A stretch of DNA of 64,000 bases from JAPLST01 sp964397565 (lineage in GTDB: Bacteria; Auribacterota; UBA3054; JAPLST01). A program made the position numbers and the translations under genes. The notes beneath the pieces were generated by a model. That model saw nothing but the letters and a program-made list of their open reading frames with translations. It did not search any database and was not told where the DNA came from. Location: the NCBI GenBank assembly GCA_964397565.1, contig CAYNJC010000002.1:124001-188000 (forward strand). The letters are read 5' to 3'. Shown here one piece after another: positions 45,286-53,301 of this stretch; the stretch's first letter is position 1, and every line of letters starts with the position of its first letter.

Positions 45286-48200
45286 TCACGCCATTGTGCG
45301 TGCAGCGCCGGCTGCCACTGTGAGCGAGCATTTGTCGCAATGCAGGCAATGGCGCGCTTCTTCCATGACCTGGTCGCGGCTGTAGCCGCGCTCGACTTCG
45401 TTAAACGTACCGGCCCGCTCTTCGACCGGCAGCACATACTGTTCGAAGTCCTTGCGGATTTCGATGTAATCGTGCTCCGCGTAGGTGGTCATCGGCACCA
45501 AGCTCTCGCGCCGCTTCCAGAGGATGCCGTCGCCGCCCAGATAGCGATCAACGGACGCGGCCACGCGCTGGCCGTCGCCAATCGCATCGGCCGCCATGGC
45601 CGGGCCGGTGCTGTCATCGCCGGCGGCGAAAATGCCGGGCACATTCGTCATGCGCGTGCGTTCGTCCACCAGGAAGGTGCGGTATTTCGGATCCACCAGG
45701 ATGTTTTTCTCGACTTCGGCAAAGTGCGTCTCCGGCTCCTGGCCCAGCGCCGGAATGATCATGTCCACCGGCACCTCGAACTCCGATCCGGCAATGATCG
45801 CCGTCTTGCGTCGGCCGGTGTCGTCATAGGCCCCCAGCCGCATGCGCGCGCATTGCAGCGCCGTCACATGGCCGTCCACGCCCCGCGCTTCGAGCGGCGT
45901 CACCAAGAAGGTGAATTTGATGCCCTCGTTGATCGCCTCTTCGATTTCTTCTTTGAGGGCCGGCATGTCTTCTTTCAAACGGCGATACAGGACCTGTACC
46001 TCCTTGGCGCCCATCCGCAACGCCGTGCGCGCCGCATCCATGGCCGTGTTGCCGCCACCGACCACCACCACCCGCTTGCCTTTGACCATCACCGGGAAGC
46101 CGATGTTCACTTCGCGCAGGAAGTCCATCCCGCCGACCACGCCCGCCAGATGCTCGCCCGGCACGCCCAGCTTGTAACTGATGTGCGCGCCAATGGCCAG
46201 GCAGGCCACCTTGTAGCCCAGCTCGCGCAGGTGCTCCAAGGTGATGTTCTTGCCGACCTTGACGCCGTACACGATCCGCACGCCCATGTCGGTGATCATT
46301 TTCACTTCCTGGTCGATCACTTCGCGCGGCAGACGGTAGCCCGGTATGCCGAAACGGAGCGTCCCGCCGGGATACGGCATGGATTCAAAGATCACTACTT
46401 CGTAGCCTTTCTTCGCCAGGAAATAGGCAATCGTCAAGCCGGCCGGGCCGGTGCCGATAATCGCCACTTTGTCCTTGGTATGCTTGATCCGTTCAATCGG
46501 CAGTTCCTTCTCATAGATCGAGATGTAGCGCTTGATCGCGCGAATGTTGATCGTCCGATCGGTCTGGCCGCGCCGGCATTTCTCCATGCACGGATGGTGG
46601 CAGACGCGCCCGCAGATGGCCGGCAACGGGTTGCGCTCGCGATGCAGCATGAGCGCGTCAACAAACCGGCCTTCGGCCACCAACTGCACATAACCGGCCG
46701 CGTCCACATTGCACGGGCAGGCGTTTTCGCACGGCGCGGTGAACAGTGCCTGGCAGACGCCCGCTTTGCAGCGCTTGTCAACAATGTGCTCTTCATATTC
46801 CTTGCGGAAAAACCGCAGGGTCGACAGCACCGGATTCGGCGCCGACTGGCCCAGGCCGCACAAGCTCATGCGCTTCATCATGTCGCCCAGTTCTTGCAGG
46901 CGCTCCAAATCCTCAAGCTGGCCGTCGCCCTTGACGATCCGCTCGATGACATCATACAACTGCTTGGTGCCGACCCGGCAGGGCGGGCATTTGCCGCACG
47001 ACTCACTGACGCAGAAATCCATGAAGAACTTCGCGATATCCACCATGCAGGTGTCTTCGTCCATGATCACCAGGCCACCTGAGCCCATGATCGAGCCGAT
47101 CTCCTTGAGCGTGTCGTATTCCATCGCGATATCGAGATACTCGCGCGGGATGCAACCGCCGGACGGGCCGCCGGTCTGCGCGGCTTTGAACTGCTTGCCG
47201 TCCGGAATGCCGCCGCCAATGTCGAACACAATCTCGCGCAAGGTCGTGCCCATCGGCACTTCCACGATGCCGGTGTTGCGCACGCGCCCAGCCAAGGCAA
47301 ACACTTTGGTGCCCTTGCTGCGCTCGGTGCCGATCGCCGCGAACCACGCTGCGCCATGCCGGATGATCGGGCAAATATTGGCAAAGGTTTCGACATTGTT
47401 GATCAGGGTCGGCATGCCCCACAGGCCTTTGACCGCCGGGAACGGCGGCTTGGGCGAGGGCTGGCCGCGCATGCCTTCAATCGAGTGCAGCAGGGCCGTC
47501 TCTTCACCGCACACAAACGCGCCGGCGCCAATCCGCAGCTCAATGTCAAATGAAAACGTGCTCCCGAAAATGTTCGCGCCCAGCAAGCCATAGGCGCGCG
47601 CCTGCGCCACACCGCGCTCGATCATCGCAATCGCAATCGGATATTCCGCGCGGCAATAAATAATGCCATGCGTGGCGCCGACGGCATAGCCGGCAATCGC
47701 CATCGCTTCCAGCACGCGATGCGGATCGCCTTCCAATACATTGCGGTCCATGAACGCGCCCGGATCGCCTTCGTCGGCGTTGCACACCACGAATTTGCGC
47801 GCGCCCTCGGCGCTGGCCACAAAATCCCATTTTACGCCGGTCGGAAATCCGCCGCCGCCGCGCCCGCGCAAGCCGCTGTGCTTCACCTCTTGAATCACAT
47901 CCTGCGGCTTCATTTCGGTCAGCACCTTCGCCAAGGCGGTGTAGCCGTCGCGCGCAATGTATTCGTCAATCTCCGCGGGGTTGATGATGCCGGCGTTCTC
48001 CATCACAATCCGCAATTCCTGCCCTTTGAAGAAATTGGTCTTGCGCATGGTACTGATGACATCCTGGCCGTCGAGCGACTCGTCCATCAGGCGGCGCAGC
48101 GGCCGGCCTTTCAGGAAATGCTCCTCGACAATCTCCGGCACGTCGCGCACCTGCACTTTCGCGTACAACACCTCGTCCGGATAAATAATCATCACCGGCG

Positions 48201-48363
48201 CGTTCTTGCAGTAGCCGACGCATTCCGTCGTGACAATCCGCACTTCGTCATCCAGGCCGAACTCGACCAGGCGCGAACGCAACGCGGATTCGACCGCCAG
48301 CGCGCCTTTCTTTTCGCAGGCCGCGCCGGCACAAATCAGAACTCGTAATCGGGCTGTTGCCAT
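45286..48363 (-). CDS. NuoF-GltD fusion: NADH-binding flavo/iron-sulfur subunit joined to a pyridine-nucleotide oxidoreductase
   Basis: 1025 residues. Residues 1-90 are a thioredoxin-like [2Fe-2S] domain with all four Cys (ICAGAACEKK and CVGYCKNAP). NuoF core follows: GLRGRGGGGFPTGVKWDF near 163-180, CNADEGDPGAFMDR near 195, and 4Fe-4S ESCGKCPPCRVG near 455. From about 530, a GltD/NfnB-like half begins with CENACPCNVDAAGYVQLVAE and CGRVCHHPCMEKCRRGQ (4Fe-4S ligands), FAD site GTGPAGLTIAYFLAKKGYEV near 640, and NAD(P)H site VVVVGGGNTAMDAARTALRM near 768. A last CLHCDKC lies at the end. The combination supplies two flavin sites, as needed for electron bifurcation or for coupling NADH, NADPH and ferredoxin. 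Main catalytic diaphorase of this operon. Confidence 0.93.
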   Translation of the reverse strand: MATARLRVLICAGAACEKKGALAVESALRSRLVEFGLDDEVRIVTTECVGYCKNAPVMIIYPDEVLYAKVQVRDVPEIVEEHFLKGRPLRRLMDESLDGQDVISTMRKTNFFKGQELRIVMENAGIINPAEIDEYIARDGYTALAKVLTEMKPQDVIQEVKHSGLRGRGGGGFPTGVKWDFVASAEGARKFVVCNADEGDPGAFMDRNVLEGDPHRVLEAMAIAGYAVGATHGIIYCRAEYPIAIAMIERGVAQARAYGLLGANIFGSTFSFDIELRIGAGAFVCGEETALLHSIEGMRGQPSPKPPFPAVKGLWGMPTLINNVETFANICPIIRHGAAWFAAIGTERSKGTKVFALAGRVRNTGIVEVPMGTTLREIVFDIGGGIPDGKQFKAAQTGGPSGGCIPREYLDIAMEYDTLKEIGSIMGSGGLVIMDEDTCMVDIAKFFMDFCVSESCGKCPPCRVGTKQLYDVIERIVKGDGQLEDLERLQELGDMMKRMSLCGLGQSAPNPVLSTLRFFRKEYEEHIVDKRCKAGVCQALFTAPCENACPCNVDAAGYVQLVAEGRFVDALMLHRERNPLPAICGRVCHHPCMEKCRRGQTDRTINIRAIKRYISIYEKELPIERIKHTKDKVAIIGTGPAGLTIAYFLAKKGYEVVIFESMPYPGGTLRFGIPGYRLPREVIDQEVKMITDMGVRIVYGVKVGKNITLEHLRELGYKVACLAIGAHISYKLGVPGEHLAGVVGGMDFLREVNIGFPVMVKGKRVVVVGGGNTAMDAARTALRMGAKEVQVLYRRLKEDMPALKEEIEEAINEGIKFTFLVTPLEARGVDGHVTALQCARMRLGAYDDTGRRKTAIIAGSEFEVPVDMIIPALGQEPETHFAEVEKNILVDPKYRTFLVDERTRMTNVPGIFAAGDDSTGPAMAADAIGDGQRVAASVDRYLGGDGILWKRRESLVPMTTYAEHDYIEIRKDFEQYVLPVEERAGTFNEVERGYSRDQVMEEARHCLHCDKCSLTVAAGAARTMA

Positions 48364-48425
48364 AACGTCTTTACTCGCTCAAGAATAAACGTGAAAAATA
48401 ATCCCTACCTGCTGGTACACAACAC

Positions 48426-48815
48426 TCATGCGCCCGGTGTGTTGCCGATGTCGCCCGGCACCTGCACGCGATGCGACTGCAAAATCTGGCCCTTGGCAAT
48501 ATGGGTCTCGAGCAACGCGCGAATCATATCCGGTTTGAGATTGCCGTAAATCACTTTGTCGGCGCCGTGATAGATGGCGCACATCGGCTCGATGTCGTCC
48601 AAGCCGAAACTGCCGGATTGGGTCACCAGCACATTCAGTCCCAAGGCCTGCACTTCCTCAATCAACTTTTTGAGTATCTCGCGGGCGCCATACAAAATAC
48701 CGCTGGTGCCCATGCTGACCACGATTTTCCATGCCGGCGCATTGGTCTGCTGCGTGCGCTGGTTCAGCGTCGCCGCCGCTTTTTCGCGGATCTTGCGTAG
48801 TTCGTCGAGTGTCAT
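48426..48815 (-). CDS. HndB-like (thioredoxin-like ferredoxin fold) protein lacking cluster cysteines
   Basis: 129 residues. Length, position and the sequence KIREKAAATLN, KIVVSMGTSGILYGAREILK, LIEEVQALGLNVLVTQSG, IEPMCAIYHGADKVIYGNLK and LETHIAKGQ match the HndB-type [2Fe-2S] thioredoxin-like subunit found in HndABCD and HydABC operons. Typical family members have Cys at the GT(C)GI, G(C)xGxC positions. Here these are Ser or other residues (GTSGI, SGSFGLDD), and the protein has a single Cys. The fold is probably kept but the [2Fe-2S] cluster is not. It may serve as a structural subunit. It lies between the ATPase-domain gene and the NuoF-GltD gene. Confidence 0.8.
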   Translation of the reverse strand: MTLDELRKIREKAAATLNQRTQQTNAPAWKIVVSMGTSGILYGAREILKKLIEEVQALGLNVLVTQSGSFGLDDIEPMCAIYHGADKVIYGNLKPDMIRALLETHIAKGQILQSHRVQVPGDIGNTPGA

Positions 48816-48852
48816 GAACGTGTTGGTAATCGTTATCGGTTAGCTGCATGTC

Positions 48853-49395
48853 CTACTGTAACTGTTCGAGCTCCTTGCGGAACCAAGCCGTCATCTCGGC
48901 CGTCTGCCAGAGAGCGCCGGCATCGGCGCCCAACGCCGCGTGCACCGGCCGGGTGTCAAACACCTGGCACCGCGCGCCGCGCCGCCGCGCAAAGTGAAAC
49001 TGCACCGCCGGATTCGCGCAGACCAGCACCAGCAGTGTCTCGGCCAAAGCCCCCACCGGCGGCTGGTCAAGATTGTCCAGCGGATAGCTGCCGGTCACCA
49101 CCGTGCCGCACTGCACGCGCGACTTAATCCGGAAACTGCCTTGGCACGCTTCCACCAATTGCCGGAAAAATGGCAGGCCCAAGCCTATTTTCTTCCGCCG
49201 CGCCGCCTTGGTCGTCATGAACGGATCCAGTGCGCGCCGCACCGTCTCGGGTGTCATGCCGCAGCCGTTGTCGGCTACCGTAATCGTCAGCCGCTTGTCG
49301 CCCGCATCTTCAACCAGCCAGATTTTGACACAGGTCGCGCCGGCGGCCAGCGAATTCTGCGCCAAATCCAAAACAAACAGCGCCAGCTCGTACAT
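48853..49395 (-). CDS. GHKL (histidine-kinase-like) ATPase domain protein of the hydrogenase-type operon
   Basis: 180 residues from ATG 49395, 11 bases after the NuoE-like gene. The frame is open further upstream but overlaps nuoE. It is a stand-alone HATPase domain: N box DLAQNSLAAGAT near 10-21, G1 VADNGCGMTPETV near 42-54, and G2 KKIGLGLPFFRQL near 73-85. No histidine-phosphorylation domain, sensor or membrane helix is present. Such stand-alone ATPase genes recur within HydABC/Hnd-type operons in anaerobes, where their job is not established. Regulation of assembly or of a partner switch is possible. The C-terminal 80 residues (VGALAETLLVLVCANPAVQF onward) have no recognised domain. Confidence 0.82.
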   Translation of the reverse strand: MYELALFVLDLAQNSLAAGATCVKIWLVEDAGDKRLTITVADNGCGMTPETVRRALDPFMTTKAARRKKIGLGLPFFRQLVEACQGSFRIKSRVQCGTVVTGSYPLDNLDQPPVGALAETLLVLVCANPAVQFHFARRRGARCQVFDTRPVHAALGADAGALWQTAEMTAWFRKELEQLQ

Positions 49396-49406
49396 GGAGC
49401 GCGGCG

Positions 49407-49916
49407 TTACGCGGACTCGCGCTGCGCCTCTTCCGCCAATTGCCGATACTCGTTGATCACCGCCCGCACCTTGGCCGGCGAGATCAAACGATCGTACACT
49501 TTCTCGTTGACCATCAGCGCCGGTGCCAGGCCGCACGCGCCGATGCAGCGCACCGCCTCGACGCTGAACATGCGGTCCTCGCTGACTTCGCCCAAGCCCA
49601 CGCCCAGTTCACTCTTTAATTGGTCCACAATCATCTGCCCGCCGCGAATGTAGCAGGCCGTGCCCAGGCAGACTTTGAATTGAAACTCGCCTTTCGGCTG
49701 GAGATGGAACAAATGATAGAAGGTCGCGACGCCGTACACTTCACTGACCGGCCGCCCGAGTTTGTCGGCGACATAGGTCAGCACATCGTTCGGCAGAAAT
49801 CCAAAAATCTTCTGCGCGCGGTGCAGCGTTTGAATGATCGGGCCGGGAAGATCCTTGTTCTCGGCGATGACAGCATCCAGATCCTTAAACTGTTCTGCGC
49901 ATTCCTTGCACTTCAT
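49407..49916 (-). CDS. hoxE: NuoE/HoxE-like [2Fe-2S] subunit
   Basis: 169 residues from ATG 49916. The ligands CLGTACYIRGG (Cys-x4-Cys) and CIGACGLAPALMVN (Cys-x3-Cys) of the NuoE thioredoxin-like ferredoxin fold are present near 91-100 and 132-145. An N-terminal helical bundle (IIQTLHRAQKIFGFLPNDVL, YGVATFYHLF) is also typical. It forms the 24-kDa-like subunit that pairs with NuoF. It is the first gene of the minus-strand operon behind a good promoter. MKCKECAEQF at the start adds a CxxC not usual for NuoE. The only ribosome-site candidate is a weak GGA. Confidence 0.92.
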   Translation of the reverse strand: MKCKECAEQFKDLDAVIAENKDLPGPIIQTLHRAQKIFGFLPNDVLTYVADKLGRPVSEVYGVATFYHLFHLQPKGEFQFKVCLGTACYIRGGQMIVDQLKSELGVGLGEVSEDRMFSVEAVRCIGACGLAPALMVNEKVYDRLISPAKVRAVINEYRQLAEEAQRESA

Positions 49917-49971
49917 AAATTCGTCCAGCCAAAAAAACGTTACGCGCGCAGGCGCGGCTCTTTGCTTGCCA

Positions 49972-50001
49972 ATTCTACACAATGCCGCGCACGTTTGTCA
50001 A
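49972..50001 (-). promoter_or_regulatory. Predicted promoter of the hydrogenase-type operon
   Basis: On the minus strand TTGACA (50001-49996), 18-base spacer ending TTGTG, TAGAAT (49977-49972). The leader is about 50 bases. Confidence 0.6.
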
Positions 50002-50061
50002 CCGCCCCGCCGCCCCGACCAAAAAATGCCGCTTCCGGCAGAACTGGGGTCCCGGGCTCAA

Positions 50062-50226
50062 GGGGAAGATGCAGCGGAATATCCAATAACCAATCCCGCC
50101 TTTGGTGGGACTCCGAGCAGCAAGGAATGACCAATGATGATCCCGCCGACGGCGGGATTCCAAGCAGAGTTCTGCGCAGATACTTCGCACTTGGATATTG
50201 AGTGTTCCATATTGGATATTCATCAG
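50062..50226 (-). repeat. 165-bp inverted repeat, left copy
   Basis: The reverse complement matches 54127-54291 with about seven mismatches by eye. It contains ATATCCAATA runs at both ends, a CCCGCCGACGGCGGG palindrome in the middle and TGCGCAGATAC. It has no open frame of note. It is separated from the other copy by the histidine kinase, response regulator and lgt genes. Confidence 0.9.
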
Positions 50227-50454
50227 GGGGCAGGTCGGCGAATGCTGCTGGTAGCAAGATGCCGCGCCGGTATGGTGCGACCGTGCACATGAGTATACCA
50301 ACACGGCGAGTGCAGTGGCCCTCGTCTGTCCTTTCCTTCCCGGCCCTGAAACGACCCTGTGTTCTGGTCGCGCGCGCGACCACACTCGAAACGCATGCAC
50401 ACGCACGCGCAACGACTGCAGCGCGGCGCCGGAACCGGTGCTTTCGCATGCGGA

Positions 50455-50483
50455 TTGCGCGCGATGGGCAGTTTCACTATAAT
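50455..50483 (+). promoter_or_regulatory. Predicted promoter of the two-component operon, leaderless geometry
   Basis: TTGCGC (50455-50460), 17-base spacer, TATAAT (50478-50483). The expected transcription start (50490-50491) is at the ATG 50491. The stretch 50227-50454 contains no other gene signal. Confidence 0.65.
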
Positions 50484-50490
50484 TTTGACC

Positions 50491-51885
50491 ATGATCATCA
50501 AGGATGAGCCACAGCACGATACTGCGGCATGCGGCGCGCCAGCTGCGGCGCGCACATGGATTGCACGCCTGTGGGCGCCGGCCGCCGTCGTCGTCTGGCT
50601 GGCACTGGTGGGCATCGCCTACTGCGGCGTGACACAGTACTTGTGGCGCAGGACGGCACAGATGAATGCGTTGGCGCGCTTGGTCGAGCGGGCCCAAACC
50701 ACCACGTTTTTTCTGGAATACACCTTGCATGTCAACGGCTATCGCGATATTCAAGAGCTGCGCGCGGCGCGGCGGCCGGCCGACACGCGCCCGCTGTTTG
50801 CGGCCGTGGACCGCAGCACGGTGTACGCCCTGATCATGGATTTGCGCGGTGTGATTGTCGTGCACATGAATGATCCGGCGCAAGAGGGCACGCACATGGA
50901 CGTGCCGGCGTTTGCGCAAGCCGGCACAAATTGGACACCGCAACTGGGCGAGCTGCGCGTGCTACTGGGCGGCATCCCGCGCCACGTGATTGATATCTGC
51001 ATGCCCTTGCGGATCGGCGGCGTGGTGCAAGGCATTATGCGGGTGGGCTATCTCGCGCCGCCGCTGACGCAGCCGGGCATGCGCCGGCAGATGCTGGCGG
51101 GGATCGTGGCCTTGGGCGTTACCGCGTTGGGCTGCGGCTTGGGCGCGGCCTGGCATCTGCGGCGCCACGCGCGCGTGCACCAGCAGGCGTTGCAGCAGCA
51201 GCGTGCGGCGGTTGAACGTGAGCTGGCGTTGGTGGGCGCGGGCATTGTCCACGAAGTGAAGAATGCGCTCAACGGCATGCGCATGAACGCCGACCTGCTG
51301 CAGGAAGCCGTGGCATCCTTGCCGGATGCGCAACGCGAGAAGGCCGGAAAAAAACTCGCGCGGATTCAACTCGAAGCCGCCCGCACCGGCGAGCTGCTGA
51401 GCGAATTCCTATCGTACACCAAACCGCCCGCGTTTGTGCCGGCGCCCATGAATCTGGTGGCATTGCTGGATGACTGCGCGCTGTATTTCGAGCCGCAATG
51501 CCGCGCGCGTGGCATCACGCTGCAGTGCCAGTGCGCCCCGGCCTTGGCGGCTCTCGCGGCGGATGCAGGTCTGCTGCGGCAAGCCGTGACAAATCTGGTG
51601 TGGAACGCGCTGCAGGCCGTGCCCGATCACGGCGCCATCCGCATCCACGTCACGCTTCAGGACGCGGACGTGTGCATCCGGGTGGCCGACACGGGCGGCG
51701 GGATGACGCCGGACGTGGCGCGCCAAGCCTTCACCGCATTTTTCTCGACCAAACCCCACGGCGCCGGCCTTGGTTTGGCGATTGTGCAACGCGTGGCGCG
51801 CTGCCATGGCGGGGAGGTCAGCTTGGACAATCGGCCGGGCGACGGCTGCACCTTCACGATTCATTTTCCCTGGCATGGCGTATGA
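50491..51885 (+). CDS. Membrane sensor histidine kinase (NtrB-like)
   Basis: 464 residues from ATG 50491. Helix 1 at about 28-48, a periplasmic sensor region of about 150 residues (YALIMDLRGVIVVHMNDPAQ suggests a PAS/CACHE-like fold), helix 2 at about 202-224, then HisKA with phospho-acceptor His254 in HEVKNALNGMRMNADLL. The ATPase domain has N box NLVWNALQAV near 367, G1 DTGGGM near 400 and G2 GAGLGLAIVQR near 424. HEVKN instead of HELRN and a direct link to a sigma-54 activator mark it as NtrB/AtoS-like. The frame extends upstream, but the promoter lies inside that part. Stop and the next start overlap (ATGA). The stimulus is unknown. Confidence 0.93.
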   Translation: MIIKDEPQHDTAACGAPAAARTWIARLWAPAAVVVWLALVGIAYCGVTQYLWRRTAQMNALARLVERAQTTTFFLEYTLHVNGYRDIQELRAARRPADTRPLFAAVDRSTVYALIMDLRGVIVVHMNDPAQEGTHMDVPAFAQAGTNWTPQLGELRVLLGGIPRHVIDICMPLRIGGVVQGIMRVGYLAPPLTQPGMRRQMLAGIVALGVTALGCGLGAAWHLRRHARVHQQALQQQRAAVERELALVGAGIVHEVKNALNGMRMNADLLQEAVASLPDAQREKAGKKLARIQLEAARTGELLSEFLSYTKPPAFVPAPMNLVALLDDCALYFEPQCRARGITLQCQCAPALAALAADAGLLRQAVTNLVWNALQAVPDHGAIRIHVTLQDADVCIRVADTGGGMTPDVARQAFTAFFSTKPHGAGLGLAIVQRVARCHGGEVSLDNRPGDGCTFTIHFPWHGV

Positions 51886-53297
51886 ATATTTGTATTTTAG
51901 TGATTGAGGATGACGCGACCGGGCGCGAGACGCTGGCGGAAGCATTGAGCGAGCGCGGCTATGGCGTGCGCACCGCCGCGGATGGCGCAGCCGGGCTGGC
52001 GATCATGGACACCGAGCACGTTGATTTGGTCATCACCGATCTGATGCTGCCGGGCGTGGACGGCATGCAGGTGCTCGAGCGGGCCGTGCCACACTGTCCG
52101 GTGATTCTGGTCACCGCCTACGGCACGGTGGACACGGCCGTGCAGGCGATGAAACGCGGTGCGTTTGATTTTGTGACCAAGCCGGTGCACCTGCCGCATG
52201 TCTACGCGCTGGTCGAGCGCGCCTTGCAGGTGCGCGCCCTGACGGCCGAAAACGAGCAGTTGCGCACGCGCGTCGCCGCCGACTATGCCTTTGACCAGAT
52301 GATCGGCCGCACCGCCGCCATGCACAATGTGTTTCAACAAATCCGCCAGGTCGCGTCGACCGACACAACCGTCTGCATTCTCGGCGAAAGCGGCACCGGC
52401 AAAGAGCTGATTGCCAATGCGATTCATCAACACAGCCGGCGGGCCGCCAAGCCGTTCATCAAAGTGAACTGCGCGTCCATCTCGGAGAGCTTGTTGGAAA
52501 GCGAATTGTTCGGCCATGAAAAAGGCTCGTTCACCGGCGCGATCAAGCAGCGCAAAGGACGCTTTGAACTGGCCGATGGCGGCACGTTGTTGATGGACGA
52601 GATTGCCGAGATGAGCCCGGCCTTGCAGGCCAAATTGCTGCGCGTCTTGCAGGAGCAGACCTTCGAGCGCGTCGGCGGCACCGCAACGATCACGGTGGAT
52701 GTACGCGTGCTGGTGGCGACCAATGCGGACTTGCGTGAGCGCATCAAAGCCGGCGTATTTCGCGAAGATTTGTTTTACCGTGTGAGTGTCTTTCCGATCC
52801 AGGTGCCGCCCTTGCGCGCGCGGCGCGACGACATCCCGCTGCTGGCGGATTTTTTCCTGCGACAGCGCGCGGCGGCGATGGGCAAAGTGCTGGGCGGCAT
52901 CACGCCGGCCGCGCTGGCGGCGCTCACGCGCTATGACTGGCCCGGCAATGTGCGCCAGCTCGAGAACGCGCTCGAACGCGCCTGCGTCATGGCGCCAGCT
53001 GGCCAGAGTATTGACTGCGCCCAGTTGCCGCCGGAGGTGCTGCAGCCGGTTGCGGCGGAAGCAATAGGACTTATACGACCTAGGGGACCTATGATGGCTG
53101 AACCAGCCATGCCGGTGACCGCCGCCGCGCCGGCCGCGCCGCGCTTGCCGGTCGCCACCATGGACGAGCTCGAGAAAATGGCGATCGAGCAGGCCTTGCT
53201 GCGCTGCAACGGCAATCGCTCGAAGGCCGCGCGCGCCCTCAAGATCGGCGCGAAAACCCTCTACCGCAAGATTGAGAAATACGGCATTGCCCTGTGA
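51882..53297 (+). CDS. Sigma-54-dependent response regulator (NtrC/AtoC family)
   Basis: 471 residues from ATG 51882, overlapping the kinase stop by four bases. Receiver domain with Asp53 in LVITDLMLPGVDG, the conserved Thr in LVTAYG and Lys in FVTKPVHLPHV. AAA+ domain: Walker A LGESGTGKEL near 167-176, sigma-54 contact loop GSFTGA near 216 (the usual form is GAFTGA), Walker B GGTLLMDEIAEM near 235, and R-finger region DLFYRVSVFPI. A C-terminal Fis-type HTH (NRSKAARALKIGAKTLYRKI) follows an Ala/Pro linker. It activates sigma-54 promoters when phosphorylated by the kinase encoded before it. Targets are not evident in this window; no -24/-12 site was found near by eye. Confidence 0.95.
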   Translation: MNICILVIEDDATGRETLAEALSERGYGVRTAADGAAGLAIMDTEHVDLVITDLMLPGVDGMQVLERAVPHCPVILVTAYGTVDTAVQAMKRGAFDFVTKPVHLPHVYALVERALQVRALTAENEQLRTRVAADYAFDQMIGRTAAMHNVFQQIRQVASTDTTVCILGESGTGKELIANAIHQHSRRAAKPFIKVNCASISESLLESELFGHEKGSFTGAIKQRKGRFELADGGTLLMDEIAEMSPALQAKLLRVLQEQTFERVGGTATITVDVRVLVATNADLRERIKAGVFREDLFYRVSVFPIQVPPLRARRDDIPLLADFFLRQRAAAMGKVLGGITPAALAALTRYDWPGNVRQLENALERACVMAPAGQSIDCAQLPPEVLQPVAAEAIGLIRPRGPMMAEPAMPVTAAAPAAPRLPVATMDELEKMAIEQALLRCNGNRSKAARALKIGAKTLYRKIEKYGIAL

Positions 53298-53301
53298 CCG
53301 C

